Assembly (NCBI RefSeq): GCF_000482705.1
Contig: NZ_AXWO01000001.1
Span: forward strand, 372,001-436,000
Length of the DNA: 64,000 nucleotides
Source of the DNA: Glycomyces arizonensis DSM 44726
GTDB lineage: Bacteria > Actinomycetota > Actinomycetes > Mycobacteriales > Micromonosporaceae
Reading direction: 5' to 3'
Shown: positions 1-8,157 of the stretch, piece by piece
Numbering within the stretch: the stretch's first letter is position 1
How the letters are laid out: each line of letters opens with the position of its first letter
Program-made: the position numbers and the translations under genes
The notes under the pieces: model-generated
Databases searched by the model: none
Told to the model about the DNA's origin: nothing
Seen by the model: only the letters and a program-made list of their open reading frames with translations

Positions 1-220
<220 letters not shown>

Positions 221-264
221 TTACTGTTTCCGCGGCACTTGTGCGAGGTGTGTCCCGTGTCATA

Positions 265-281
265 TGTTGCTAACAGCAACA
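265..281. promoter_or_regulatory. Palindromic operator candidate of the sugar ABC operon
   Basis: A perfect inverted repeat, TGTTGCT-AAC-AGCAACA, lies 20 bases upstream of the ATG at 301 and overlaps the likely promoter/leader. Its position and symmetry fit a binding site for the ROK regulator encoded at the end of the same operon. The assignment to that regulator is inference. Confidence 0.5.
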
Positions 282-300
282 AATATCGGAGGTACCCCCA

Positions 301-1389
301 ATGACCAACCTCAGAACCGCACTCGGCCTCGCGGCCGCCGCCGTGCTCGCCCTCGCCGCCACCGCGTGCGGCGGCGGCGACGAGGGCGGCGAAGGCGGCG
401 GCGACACCCCGCTCATCGGCGTCATCCTGCCCGACTCGGCCTCCTCGGACCGGTGGGAGACCGCCGACCGCCGCTACCTCGAAGCGGCCTTCGAGGCGGC
501 CGGCGTCGACTACGACATCCAGAACGCCGAGGGCTCGCGCGAGGACTTCCAGACCATCGCCGACCAGATGCTCACCAGCGGCGTCAACGTCCTCATGACC
601 GTCAACCTCGACTCCGGCACCGGCGCCACCGTCATCGAGAACGCCAAGGCCCAGGGCGTGGCCACCATCGACTACGACCGCCTCACCGAGGGCGGCGGCG
701 CCGACTACTACGTCAGCTTCGACAACGAGAAGGTCGGCCAGCTCCAGGGCGAGGGCCTCGTCACGTGCCTCGAAGGCGTCGAGAACCCGCTCGTGGCCGA
801 GCTCAACGGCTCCCCCACCGACAACAACGCCACCCTGTTCAAGAACGGCTACGACTCCGTCCTCGACCCGCTCTACGACTCCGGCGAGTTCACCAAGGGC
901 CCCGACGAATGGGTGCCCGACTGGGACAACGCCCAGGCCGGCACCATCTTCGACCAGATGATGACCGACACCGGCGCCGAGATCGACGGCGTCCTCGCCG
1001 CCAACGACGACCTCGCGCACGCCGCCATCACCGTCCTCGAACGCAACGGCCTCAACGGCACCGTCCCGGTCACCGGCCAGGACGCCACCCTCCAGGGACT
1101 GCAGAACATCCTGGCGGGCGAGCAGTGCATGACCGTCTACAAGGCCGTCGAGAAGGAGGCGAACGCCGCCGTGGACCTGGCCGTCGCGCTCGCGAACGGC
1201 GAGAAGCCCGACACCGGCTTCTCCGTGACCGACCCGGTCAACGGCGAGGAGGTCCCCTCCGTCCTGCTCGACCCCGTCGCCATCACCGCCGAGAACATCC
1301 AGGTCGTCCTCGACGACGGGTACATCGACCCGGCGGATCTGTGCGCCGAGGAGTACGCCGAACTCTGCGCCGCGGCCGGAATCCAGTAG
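301..1389 (+). CDS. Sugar ABC transporter substrate-binding lipoprotein, XylF type
   Basis: Periplasmic-binding-protein-like lipoprotein of 362 aa. The N-terminus has a short hydrophobic signal with lipobox LAATAC, followed by a Gly/Asp/Glu-rich linker, so the protein should be anchored outside the membrane. The fold is peptide class 1 (PBP1/ribose family). Segments such as NLDSGTGATVIENAKAQGV, TIDYDRLTEGG and YYVSFDNEKVGQLQGEGL match the D-xylose-binding XylF branch, so a pentose or related sugar is the likely ligand. The ATG at 301 is preceded by GGAGG. It is the first gene of a four-gene unit with an ATPase, a permease and a ROK regulator. Confidence 0.9.
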   Translation: MTNLRTALGLAAAAVLALAATACGGGDEGGEGGGDTPLIGVILPDSASSDRWETADRRYLEAAFEAAGVDYDIQNAEGSREDFQTIADQMLTSGVNVLMTVNLDSGTGATVIENAKAQGVATIDYDRLTEGGGADYYVSFDNEKVGQLQGEGLVTCLEGVENPLVAELNGSPTDNNATLFKNGYDSVLDPLYDSGEFTKGPDEWVPDWDNAQAGTIFDQMMTDTGAEIDGVLAANDDLAHAAITVLERNGLNGTVPVTGQDATLQGLQNILAGEQCMTVYKAVEKEANAAVDLAVALANGEKPDTGFSVTDPVNGEEVPSVLLDPVAITAENIQVVLDDGYIDPADLCAEEYAELCAAAGIQ

Positions 1390-1400
1390 GGGCCGCTCCA

Positions 1401-2165
1401 GTGCTGCTCGAACTCTCCCGCGTCTCCAAGAGCTTCGGCCCCGTCGAAGTCCTCTCCGAGGTGGACCTCGCCATCGACGCCGGCGAGGTGTGCGCCCTCG
1501 TCGGCGACAACGGCGCCGGCAAGTCGACGCTGGTCAAATGCATCGCCGGGATCCACACCGTCGACGGCGGCACCGTCGCCGTCGACGGCCGCTCCCGCGA
1601 CATCTCCGGCCCGCGCGACGCCGCCGCGCTCGGCATCGAGGTCGTCTACCAAGACCTCGCCCTGTGCGACAACCTCGACGTCGTCGAGAACATGTTCCTC
1701 GGCCGGGAGAAGCTCCATGGCGTCGTCCTCGACGACGACGCCATGGAGCAGCTCGCCGCCGAGACGCTCGACTCCCTGGCAGTGCGCACCATCCGCAACC
1801 TCCGCCAGAACGTCGCCAGCCTCTCCGGCGGCCAGCGGCAGACCGTCGCCATCGCCAAGGCCGTGCTGTGGAACTCCAGGCTCGTCATCCTCGACGAGCC
1901 CACCGCCGCGCTCGGCGTCGCCCAGACCAGGCAGGTGCTCGAACTCATCCGGCGCCTGGCCGATCAGGGCCTGGCCGTCCTCTACATCAGCCACAACCTC
2001 AACGACGTGTTCGCCGTCGCCGACCGGATCGCCGCCCTCTACCTCGGCCGCATGGCCGCCGTCCTCGACGCCGCCGACGCCACCCAGTCGCAGGTGGTCG
2101 AGCTGATCACCAGCGGCCGGTCCGGTGAGGTCGGCCTGACCGAAACGAACGGAGTCCGGCCGTGA
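1401..2165 (+). CDS. Sugar ABC transporter ATP-binding protein, single domain
   Basis: Cytoplasmic ATPase of 254 aa that powers the transporter. Visible motifs are Walker A GDNGAGKST, ABC signature LSGGQRQ, Walker B LVILDEP and a switch His in YISHN. E. coli XylG or RbsA has two ABC domains (about 500 aa). This protein has one, a form common in actinomycete transporters, so it should act as a homodimer. The GTG at 1401 is 11 bases after the lipoprotein stop. The stop overlaps the GTG of the permease (GTGA), which suggests translational coupling. Confidence 0.9.
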   Translation: MLLELSRVSKSFGPVEVLSEVDLAIDAGEVCALVGDNGAGKSTLVKCIAGIHTVDGGTVAVDGRSRDISGPRDAAALGIEVVYQDLALCDNLDVVENMFLGREKLHGVVLDDDAMEQLAAETLDSLAVRTIRNLRQNVASLSGGQRQTVAIAKAVLWNSRLVILDEPTAALGVAQTRQVLELIRRLADQGLAVLYISHNLNDVFAVADRIAALYLGRMAAVLDAADATQSQVVELITSGRSGEVGLTETNGVRP

Positions 2166-3424
2166 GCACCGATGTCCAGAATCCGCCCGAGACCCGGAGC
2201 GAGGCCGGCGCGGCGCGGGCCGTCGCGGCCCACTTCCGCGACTACCTCGCGAAAGTGCGCGGCGGGGAGGTCGGGGCGCTCCCGGCCGTCACCGGGATCA
2301 TCGCGCTGTGCGTCGTCTTCGGCGCCGCCGACCCGGTGTTCCTGTCGGTGGGGAACCTGGCGAACCTGTTCGGCCAGGGCGCGGCCGTCGCCTGCATCGC
2401 GATGGGCCTGGTGTTCGTGCTCATCATCGGCGAGATCGACCTGTCGGCCGGATACGCCTCGGGCGTGTGCGCCGCGCTCATGGCGGTGGCCCTCACCGAG
2501 TGGGGCATGCCGTGGCCGGTCGCCATCGGCGTGGCCATCGCCGCGGGGGTCGCCATCGGCCTGCTGCTCGGCGCCATCGTCGTCAAGCTCGGCATCCCCT
2601 CGTTCGTGGTCACCCTCGCGGCCTTCCTGGCCTTCCAGGGCATCGTGCTCATCATCCTCGACAAGGGCGCCAACATCTCCATCAACAACGAGACCGTCAA
2701 GGCCATCGCCGGGGGCAACCTCGAGCGCTGGCAGGGATGGACGCTGCTGGTCGTGACCGTGGCCGCCTACGCCGCGCTCCAGCTCTCGCGGTGGCGGCGG
2801 CGCGTCGGGCGCGGGCTCGTCCACGAGCCGTTCGCGGTGGTGTGCGCCAGGATCGCCGCTCTGGCGGCACTGCTGGCGGCCACGGTGTTCCTGCTCAACC
2901 TGGAGCGCTCGGCCAATCCGCAGCTCGTCTCGCTCACCGGCGTGCCGGTCGTGGTGGTGGTGCTCGGGGCCCTGTTCGTGCTGTGGTCGTTCGTGCTGCA
3001 CCGCACCAGGTTCGGCCGACACCTGTACGCCGTGGGCGGGAACGCCGAGGCGGCCCTGCGCGCGGGCGTCGCGGTCGACCGGGTCCGCATCGCCGCGTTC
3101 GTGATCTGCTCGGCCATGGCGGCCGTCGGCGGCATCGTCGCCGCCTCCCGGGCGGCCTCGGTGGACCCGAACACGGGTGGGTCCAATGTGCTGCTGCTTT
3201 CTGTCGGGGCCGCTGTGATCGGCGGTGCTAGCCTGTTCGGTGGCAAGGGCACGGTACGAGCGGCCCTGCTGGGAGGCGCGGTAGTGGCGATCATCAACAA
3301 CGGCATGGGCCTGATGGGCCTGGACGCGGGCGTCCGGTTCGGCGTGACCGGCGCGGTGCTGCTGCTGGCGGCGGGCGTCGACGCGATGTCCCGAGGCCGA
3401 GGTGCGCTCTTCGGCAGGCACTAG
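2162..3424 (+). CDS. Sugar ABC transporter permease, XylH/RbsC type
   Basis: Integral membrane permease of 420 aa with about ten hydrophobic segments. It carries the family motif around GEIDLSAGYASGV and a C-terminal LFGGKGTV...GVRFGVTG region, both typical of the BPD_transp_2 family (XylH, RbsC). The start GTG overlaps the ATPase stop. With the XylF-type binding protein it forms a complete importer whose substrate is probably a pentose. The 420 residues are slightly longer than XylH (about 390), the extra being a polar N-terminal tail. Confidence 0.9.
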   Translation: MSTDVQNPPETRSEAGAARAVAAHFRDYLAKVRGGEVGALPAVTGIIALCVVFGAADPVFLSVGNLANLFGQGAAVACIAMGLVFVLIIGEIDLSAGYASGVCAALMAVALTEWGMPWPVAIGVAIAAGVAIGLLLGAIVVKLGIPSFVVTLAAFLAFQGIVLIILDKGANISINNETVKAIAGGNLERWQGWTLLVVTVAAYAALQLSRWRRRVGRGLVHEPFAVVCARIAALAALLAATVFLLNLERSANPQLVSLTGVPVVVVVLGALFVLWSFVLHRTRFGRHLYAVGGNAEAALRAGVAVDRVRIAAFVICSAMAAVGGIVAASRAASVDPNTGGSNVLLLSVGAAVIGGASLFGGKGTVRAALLGGAVVAIINNGMGLMGLDAGVRFGVTGAVLLLAAGVDAMSRGRGALFGRH

Positions 3425-3426
3425 CG

Positions 3427-4518
3427 GTGGCCCGACCAGCGACGGAGGAGCTGCGCCGGCGAAACCGCAGCGCCCTGCTCGACCAACTGCACCGCCACGG
3501 GCCCCAGACGCGGGCCGAGCTGACCGAGGCGCTCGGGCTCAACCGGTCCACGATCGGGGCGCTGGCGGCGGACCTGTCGCAGTCGGGGCACATCCGCGAG
3601 ACGACCGGGCGGTCGACCGGCAGCGCCGGTCGGCCCTCGACGCTGGTCGAGTGCGTGGCGGAGGCGGCCCAGGTGGCCGCGGTCGAGATCCGCTCGGGCC
3701 TGGCCCGCCTGTCGGTGGTCGGGCTCGGCGGGGCGGTCCTGGAGCGGGCCGAGGCGCCGCTGGAGGCGGACATAGAGCCGCTGGAGGCCGCGGCGACGGT
3801 CGCGCACCTGCTGGACGGCGCGGGCGTCGCCGACGCGGTCGCGGCGGTGCCGGGGCTGGTCGAGGGCCCGATCGTGGCCTATTCGAGCGAGCTGGGGTGG
3901 GCCGACCGCGATTTCGGCACCGACCTGCTCAAGGCGACCGGTCGGCACTGGCGGATGGTCGACACGGCCACGGCCGCGGCGGTCGGCGAGTGGTCGCGGG
4001 GGGACGCGGGCGGCTCGGCTAACCTGCTGTACCTGCACGGCGGCAGGGGCCTGACCGCCGGGGTGATCGTCGACGGGCGGCCGCGGTGCGGCAGTTCGAT
4101 CGCGCTGGGCCACCTCGTGGTCGCGCCGGAGGGGGCCGAGTGCCGGTGCGGGCTGCGCGGGTGCCTGGAGGTCGAGATGGGCGCGAGCCGGTTCGCCGAG
4201 GCGGTGGAGACGACCACGGTCGCGGCGTGGATGGGCGACAGCGTCGCGCGGCAGACGGTGCGGCGGTCGGGCGAGTGCCTGGGCCGGGCGCTGGGCGCGG
4301 TGGTCACGGCGACGAACCCGGACGAGATCCTGTTCGGCGGCTGGCTGAGGGAGCTGTACCTGGCCTCGGCGGCGACGGTGCGCTCGAGCCTGGCGGCGAC
4401 GACCCTGCCGCAGCTGCGCGCCCGCCTGCGCCTGCGAACCCCGGCGCTGGGAGCGGAGGGCCCCCTGATCGGAGCGGCGGAAACGGGCTTCGAGGCGCTC
4501 ATAGACGACATGCGCTGA
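3427..4518 (+). CDS. ROK-family transcriptional regulator (XylR-like)
   Basis: Protein of 363 aa with an N-terminal winged helix (RRNRSALLDQLHRHGPQTR, then a LTEALGLNRSTIGALAADL recognition region) and a ROK domain. The ROK zinc motif is present as CRCGLRGCLEVE. The sugar-kinase-like glycine motif is degenerate, as in regulatory ROK proteins. It follows the permease by 2 bases and should control this transporter, most simply by binding the palindrome at 265-281 and releasing it when sugar is bound. The GTG start is the only one compatible with the operon spacing. Confidence 0.88.
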   Translation: MARPATEELRRRNRSALLDQLHRHGPQTRAELTEALGLNRSTIGALAADLSQSGHIRETTGRSTGSAGRPSTLVECVAEAAQVAAVEIRSGLARLSVVGLGGAVLERAEAPLEADIEPLEAAATVAHLLDGAGVADAVAAVPGLVEGPIVAYSSELGWADRDFGTDLLKATGRHWRMVDTATAAAVGEWSRGDAGGSANLLYLHGGRGLTAGVIVDGRPRCGSSIALGHLVVAPEGAECRCGLRGCLEVEMGASRFAEAVETTTVAAWMGDSVARQTVRRSGECLGRALGAVVTATNPDEILFGGWLRELYLASAATVRSSLAATTLPQLRARLRLRTPALGAEGPLIGAAETGFEALIDDMR

Positions 4519-4521
4519 TCG

Positions 4522-4544
4522 CTCGCAGCAAGAAGCGCTGCGAG
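4522..4544. terminator. Hairpin after the sugar operon
   Basis: CTCGCAGC-7 nt-GCTGCGAG, an 8-bp perfect stem just after the ROK gene stop. No strong T-run follows, so it may be a weak terminator or an mRNA 3' stabiliser. Confidence 0.45.
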
Positions 4545-4635
4545 TGGTCGTTAGTCGACCAGTCGCCTCTATAACCGATACTCTGCCCGCGCCCGCACGG
4601 CGCTCAGGCGCGGGCCGCTCGGTAAAAATTGTGGA

Positions 4636-4806
4636 ATGAGTCAGCCGACACCGGCCGAGAAGTTCCGCATCGCCCTCGACCTGCACGAGGCCGGTCTGCG
4701 CATGCACGAACAGACACTACGCCGCCGCTACCCTGAGGCCGGCGATGAACAGATCCGCGAGGCCCTGTTCACCTGGCTGGCGCGCCGGTCCGCCGCACGG
4801 GTCTGA
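4636..4806 (+). CDS. Small helical protein, Rv0078B-like
   Basis: A 56-aa acidic/basic helical protein starting at the ATG at 4636. It has the pattern ALDLHEAGLRMHEQTLRRR ... AGDEQIREALFTWLARR. Small proteins of this pattern are usually encoded directly before a nucleotidyltransferase-like gene and have been proposed as antitoxin-like partners. Here no such gene follows; the next genes are YefM-YoeB. Upstream, at 4586-4616, is a GC-rich inverted repeat GCCCGCGCC/GGCGCGGGC. The reading frame is supported by codon bias, and the function is unknown. Confidence 0.6.
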   Translation: MSQPTPAEKFRIALDLHEAGLRMHEQTLRRRYPEAGDEQIREALFTWLARRSAARV

Positions 4807-4872
4807 CCGTTCGCGACACCGGACAGCGCTCACGGCCGAAGTCGTCGCGGACAAATGGACCAATATTCTGTG

Positions 4873-4900
4873 GTACGATTTTCCGTACAAGTCATGTACA
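4873..4900. promoter_or_regulatory. YefM-YoeB autoregulatory operator candidate
   Basis: GTAC repeats in GTACGATTTTCCGTAC (4873-4888) are followed by a short TGTACA palindrome at 4895-4900, 37 bases upstream of yefM. In E. coli the YefM-YoeB operator consists of a long and a short palindrome with TGTACA cores, and this arrangement resembles it closely. AT-rich promoter-like sequence (ATATATGG) is adjacent. Confidence 0.65.
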
Positions 4901-4936
4901 ATATATGGCATTACCTCTGGGAGAGGAGGCGGCGGC

Positions 4937-5194
4937 ATGACCATCACTGCGAGTGAGGCCAGGAAGGACCTGTTCCCGCTCATCAAGAAGGTCAACGACG
5001 ACCACGCCCCGGTGCGGATCTCCTCGAAGGGCGGCAACGCCGTGCTCATGTCCGAAGAGGACTACGAGGCATGGCAGGAGACGATGTTCTTGCTCCGGTC
5101 GCGCCGCAACGCCGAGCGGCTGATGCGGTCGATCGCCGAGATGGACGCCGGAGGCGGCACTGTCCACGACCTCGTCGAGGTGGAGGACGACTGA
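4937..5194 (+). CDS. yefM: YefM-type antitoxin (Phd/YefM family)
   Basis: An 85-aa antitoxin that binds its toxin and represses the operon. The N-terminal fold starts MTITASEARKDLFPLIKKVN, followed by PVRISSKGGNAVLMSEEDYEAW, the standard Phd/YefM DNA-binding/dimerisation core. The acidic C-terminal tail (VHDLVEVEDD) is the toxin-neutralising part. The ATG at 4937 is preceded by GAGAGGAGG. It is directly joined to yoeB with no gap. Confidence 0.93.
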   Translation: MTITASEARKDLFPLIKKVNDDHAPVRISSKGGNAVLMSEEDYEAWQETMFLLRSRRNAERLMRSIAEMDAGGGTVHDLVEVEDD

Positions 5195-5455
5195 GTGAAG
5201 ACGGTCTTTTCGGAAGTCGGCTGGGAGGACTACACCTACTGGGCCGAGAACGACCGCAAGACGACCAAGCGGATCAACCGCCTGGTCAAGGAGATCAAGC
5301 GTGAACCGTTCACGGGCATCGGCAAGCCCGAGCCGTTGAAGGGCCCGCTGTCGGGGTGGTGGTCGCGGCGGATCGATGAGGAGCACCGCCTGGTCTACCG
5401 GGTGCGGGATGACGCCGTCGAGGTCGTCCAGGCCCGCGGGCACTACGGCGACTGA
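5195..5455 (+). CDS. yoeB: YoeB-type ribosome-dependent mRNA endonuclease toxin
   Basis: An 86-aa toxin of the RelE/YoeB family, which cleaves mRNA in the ribosomal A site when freed from YefM. It matches the YoeB pattern: a W-x-D-Y-x-YW N-terminus, the [18 protein letters not shown] core, then EEHRLVYRV and the C-terminal HYGD with the catalytic His-Tyr. The length is exactly that of the family. The GTG start directly abuts the yefM stop. Confidence 0.95.
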   Translation: MKTVFSEVGWEDYTYWAENDRKTTKRINRLVKEIKREPFTGIGKPEPLKGPLSGWWSRRIDEEHRLVYRVRDDAVEVVQARGHYGD

Positions 5456-5590
5456 TGGCGGATCGCCGTCGGTTCGGTGGCATTCACCGCCGATCGCGCC
5501 CCGGCCGACATTCGATTGCCCTCCGCGAACCGGTCGGGAACGGCGAACGGGCTTGCCCCTCGCCCACCGCCACCCGAACCGGAATGAATG

Positions 5591-5662
5591 CTGGCCCACC
5601 AGGACTCGAACCTGGAATGACTGAACCAAAATCAGTAGTGTTGCCGATTACACCATGGGCCA
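5591..5662 (-). tRNA. tRNA-Gln (anticodon UUG)
   Basis: Read on the minus strand, a 72-nt cloverleaf with 7-bp acceptor stem TGGCCCA/TGGGCCA, anticodon stem ACTGA/TCAGT with loop TTTTGGT (anticodon TTG), and T arm with TTCGAGT. The discriminator is G, and a complete CCA is not encoded. The companion tRNA-Gln(CUG) is at 60606-60677. Confidence 0.95.
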
Positions 5663-5704
5663 ATACGGGCCGCGCCATGCAGCGCGACCCGGTCCAGGAT
5701 AACG

Positions 5705-6397
5705 CTACGGGTTCAACCACACGTGCCGGGGCACTCGGGCGTACACGTCCAGCAGGAAGTCCGCGCGGGTGAACACGTCTCCGAGGTCGACCCCGCCCGG
5801 CCGAATGCTCATCAGCCACGGCCCGTCGAAACGCCACTGGTAGGTCTGGGCGCGCCGGTCGGCCAGCATCCACTCCATCGTGCGGGGGTCGATCACGTCG
5901 AACGCGAAGCGCCGGTCCGTCGACTGGATCTTGAACAGGTCGTTGAACCGCGGGTTCTCGAAGTCGATGTCCTCGTCCCACCTCGACAGGAAGCCCTCCT
6001 GGCCGATGTCCAGGACCGGGAGCGACTGCGGCAGGTCGATCGCCACCACCTGGTAGGAGAGCGACACGGAGCGGTCGCCGGAGCCCGAGGCGTAGTCGTA
6101 CTGGAAGAACAGCAGGCGCGTGTCCCTATACGTCCCGCGGAACACGTCCACGCACTTCCGTTCGCGGCCGATGCCGAACGGCGGCACCGACGACACCCCC
6201 GCCACGGAGTCGTCCCTCCGCTCGTACCGGTAGCCGTACCGGGACGCCCAGGCCCGGAAGGCGCGGATCTCCTTCTGCTTGTTGCGCCAGCCGATGAAGC
6301 AGAGGACGGCGACGACGAGGCCGATGGCGAGAAACGCCGCCACGGCCCCGCCGTTGACGCCGGTGCCGCTGCTCTGCGCGATCATGTTCGCTTGCAT
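5705..6397 (-). CDS. Membrane-anchored protein of unknown function, paralogue 1
   Basis: A 230-aa protein with one N-terminal membrane helix (AVAAFLAIGLVVAVLCFIGW) and a soluble C-terminal domain. I do not recognise a named family. It is about half identical to the next upstream gene, sharing RAWASRYGYRYE(R)RDDSV, VDVFRG-Y, FFQYDY-SGSG, DIDFENPRFND, RRFAFDVIDPRTMEWMLADRRA and VPRHVW. The ATG at 6397 is chosen because AAGGAAG lies 8 bases upstream. The unusual density of Arg/Asp and conserved Trp suggests a folded globular domain facing the cytoplasm. Confidence 0.75.
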   Translation of the reverse strand: MQANMIAQSSGTGVNGGAVAAFLAIGLVVAVLCFIGWRNKQKEIRAFRAWASRYGYRYERRDDSVAGVSSVPPFGIGRERKCVDVFRGTYRDTRLLFFQYDYASGSGDRSVSLSYQVVAIDLPQSLPVLDIGQEGFLSRWDEDIDFENPRFNDLFKIQSTDRRFAFDVIDPRTMEWMLADRRAQTYQWRFDGPWLMSIRPGGVDLGDVFTRADFLLDVYARVPRHVWLNP

Positions 6398-6490
6398 GAA
6401 TGGGACTTCCTTGTCGGGGATGGTGGAAGAACCGTTCGCAGCCGTGCGGAAGGCGCCCGTGCCAGGCCGCGCCGCGCGGCCCACCGGTCG

Positions 6491-7177
6491 CTACCGGTTG
6501 GACCACACGTGCCGGGGCACCTGGGCGTACACGTCGATCAGGAAGTCCGCGTAGAAGAAGACCTCTTCGAGCTTCAGCGCGCCCGGACGGAACGTCATGA
6601 GCCACGGTCCCTCGAACCGCCAGGGGTAGGACATCGCCCGCTGGTCGGCGAGCATCCACTCCATGGTCCGGGCGTGGATCACGTCGAACGCGAACCGGCG
6701 GTTGGGCGACTTGACTCTGAAAGTGTCGTTGAACCGCTGGTTCTCGAAGTCGATGTCCTTCTGGAACCGCTTGGAGAACGCGTTCTCCTGGCTGATGTCG
6801 AGCAGGGGGCGCGCCGTCGGCAGGCCGATCGCGACCACCTGGTTGGGGTGCGTCCGCGACTCCTTGCCCGAGCCGGTCGTGTAGTTGTACTGGAAGAACA
6901 CGATGTGCATGTTCTTGTACCTGCCGCGGAAGACGTCGAGGCCCTGCCGCGCCCGGCCGGTGTTGAACGGGTCCTCGCTCGAGAGCGCGGTGACCGAGTC
7001 GTCGCGCGGTTCGTAGTGGAAGCCGTACTGCGCCGCCCACGCCCGGTAGGCGGCGATCTTCTTCTTCCTGAGCCACCAGCCGAGCCAGGCGAGGCCGCCC
7101 ATGACGACGACGATGATCACAAAGATGACGATCGAACCGGCGTCGCCATCGCTCGCGGCGAGCAGAGTTTCTTGCAC
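6491..7177 (-). CDS. Membrane-anchored protein of unknown function, paralogue 2
   Basis: A 228-aa paralogue of the downstream gene, with the same single N-terminal helix (IVIFVIIVVVMGGLAWLGWW) and the same soluble domain (DIDFENQRFND, RRFAFDVIHARTMEWMLADQ). Tandem duplication is the obvious origin. It starts at the GTG at 7177, 38 bases after the stop of the LemA-like gene, so the three genes probably form one transcript. Association with LemA suggests envelope-related work, but the reaction or role is unknown. Confidence 0.75.
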   Translation of the reverse strand: MQETLLAASDGDAGSIVIFVIIVVVMGGLAWLGWWLRKKKIAAYRAWAAQYGFHYEPRDDSVTALSSEDPFNTGRARQGLDVFRGRYKNMHIVFFQYNYTTGSGKESRTHPNQVVAIGLPTARPLLDISQENAFSKRFQKDIDFENQRFNDTFRVKSPNRRFAFDVIHARTMEWMLADQRAMSYPWRFEGPWLMTFRPGALKLEEVFFYADFLIDVYAQVPRHVWSNR

Positions 7178-7215
7178 GGGGGGAGGTCCTTGACGTGATG
7201 GAGTACCGGAGCGGC

Positions 7216-8088
7216 TTAACGGTTGTACGGCTGCTGCCCGTATCCGGGCTGCTGGCCGTAACCGGGTTGCTGCGGCTGCTGGGGCTGCTGCGGGTATCCC
7301 GGCTGGGGCTGGCCGTATCCGGGCTGCTGCGGCGGCTGGCCGTAACCCGGCTGGGCCGGAGGCTGCCCGTAACCGGGCTGCTGGGGCTGGCCGTAGCCCA
7401 CCTGCTGCGGCTGCTGCTGGTAGCCGGGCATCTGCCCCGGGGCCGGCTGCTGCGGCGGCAGCTGCTGCTGTTGCGGCTGCTGGGGCTGCATGTAGCCGGG
7501 CTGGCCCATGTCGCGCAGGCGCGGGGCCGAGCGAGCCTCGGGGCTGTCGAGCTCGAAGTACTCCTCGGGCGCGAAGCCGCCCATCTTCGCGGAGATGCTG
7601 CCGGGGAAGACCTGGAGCGCGGTGTTGTACTCGCGGACGTTCGCGTTGTAGAACCGGCGCGGCGCGGCGATGCGGTTCTCGGTCTCGACGATCTCGGCCT
7701 GGAGCTGGAGGAAGTTCTGGTTGGTCTTCAGGGTCGGGTACGACTCCTGCATGTGGATGACGCCGCGGATCGCGCCCGAGAGCTGGCCCTCGGCCTGGCC
7801 CTGCGCGCCGTGGCCCTGGTTCGGGTCCTGGCGGGCCTGCATGGCGACCGCCCGCGCCTGGGACACCTGCACCAGTGTGGCGTTCTCAGCCCCGGCGGCC
7901 TGCTGGACGACGTGCATCAGGTTGTCCAGCAGGTCGTACCGGCGTTGCAGCTCCACGTCGATCTGCGCCCACGATTCCTGGGTGATGTTGCGCAGCCGCA
8001 CCAGCTTGTTGCGTCCACCCAGGGCGACGAACACCAGGATGAGCGCTATCAGCAGCAGCACGACGAGGATCACGATGGCTGTGTTCAT
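7216..8088 (-). CDS. LemA-family protein with Gln/Pro/Gly/Tyr-rich tail
   Basis: A 290-aa protein. Residues 1-22 form a membrane helix (extracytoplasmic start, LemA topology). Residues about 25-180 are the helical LemA domain (NKLVRLRNITQESWAQIDVE ... RRYDLLDNLMHVVQ ... ARRFYNANVREYNTALQVFPG-like block). From about 200 the protein is low-complexity, with repeated PGYGQ units (GYGQPQQPGYGQPPAQPGYG and similar). LemA proteins are about 185 aa, so the 100-residue tail is an addition, plausibly disordered or phase-separating. It is upstream of the two paralogous membrane proteins. Confidence 0.88.
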   Translation of the reverse strand: MNTAIVILVVLLLIALILVFVALGGRNKLVRLRNITQESWAQIDVELQRRYDLLDNLMHVVQQAAGAENATLVQVSQARAVAMQARQDPNQGHGAQGQAEGQLSGAIRGVIHMQESYPTLKTNQNFLQLQAEIVETENRIAAPRRFYNANVREYNTALQVFPGSISAKMGGFAPEEYFELDSPEARSAPRLRDMGQPGYMQPQQPQQQQLPPQQPAPGQMPGYQQQPQQVGYGQPQQPGYGQPPAQPGYGQPPQQPGYGQPQPGYPQQPQQPQQPGYGQQPGYGQQPYNR

Positions 8089-8157
8089 GAAACGAGAGCT
8101 TAGTGCATCTACGCCACCACTCGGGCACCGCGCGTCGGCCCCTCCCGGCTGTGGGGA

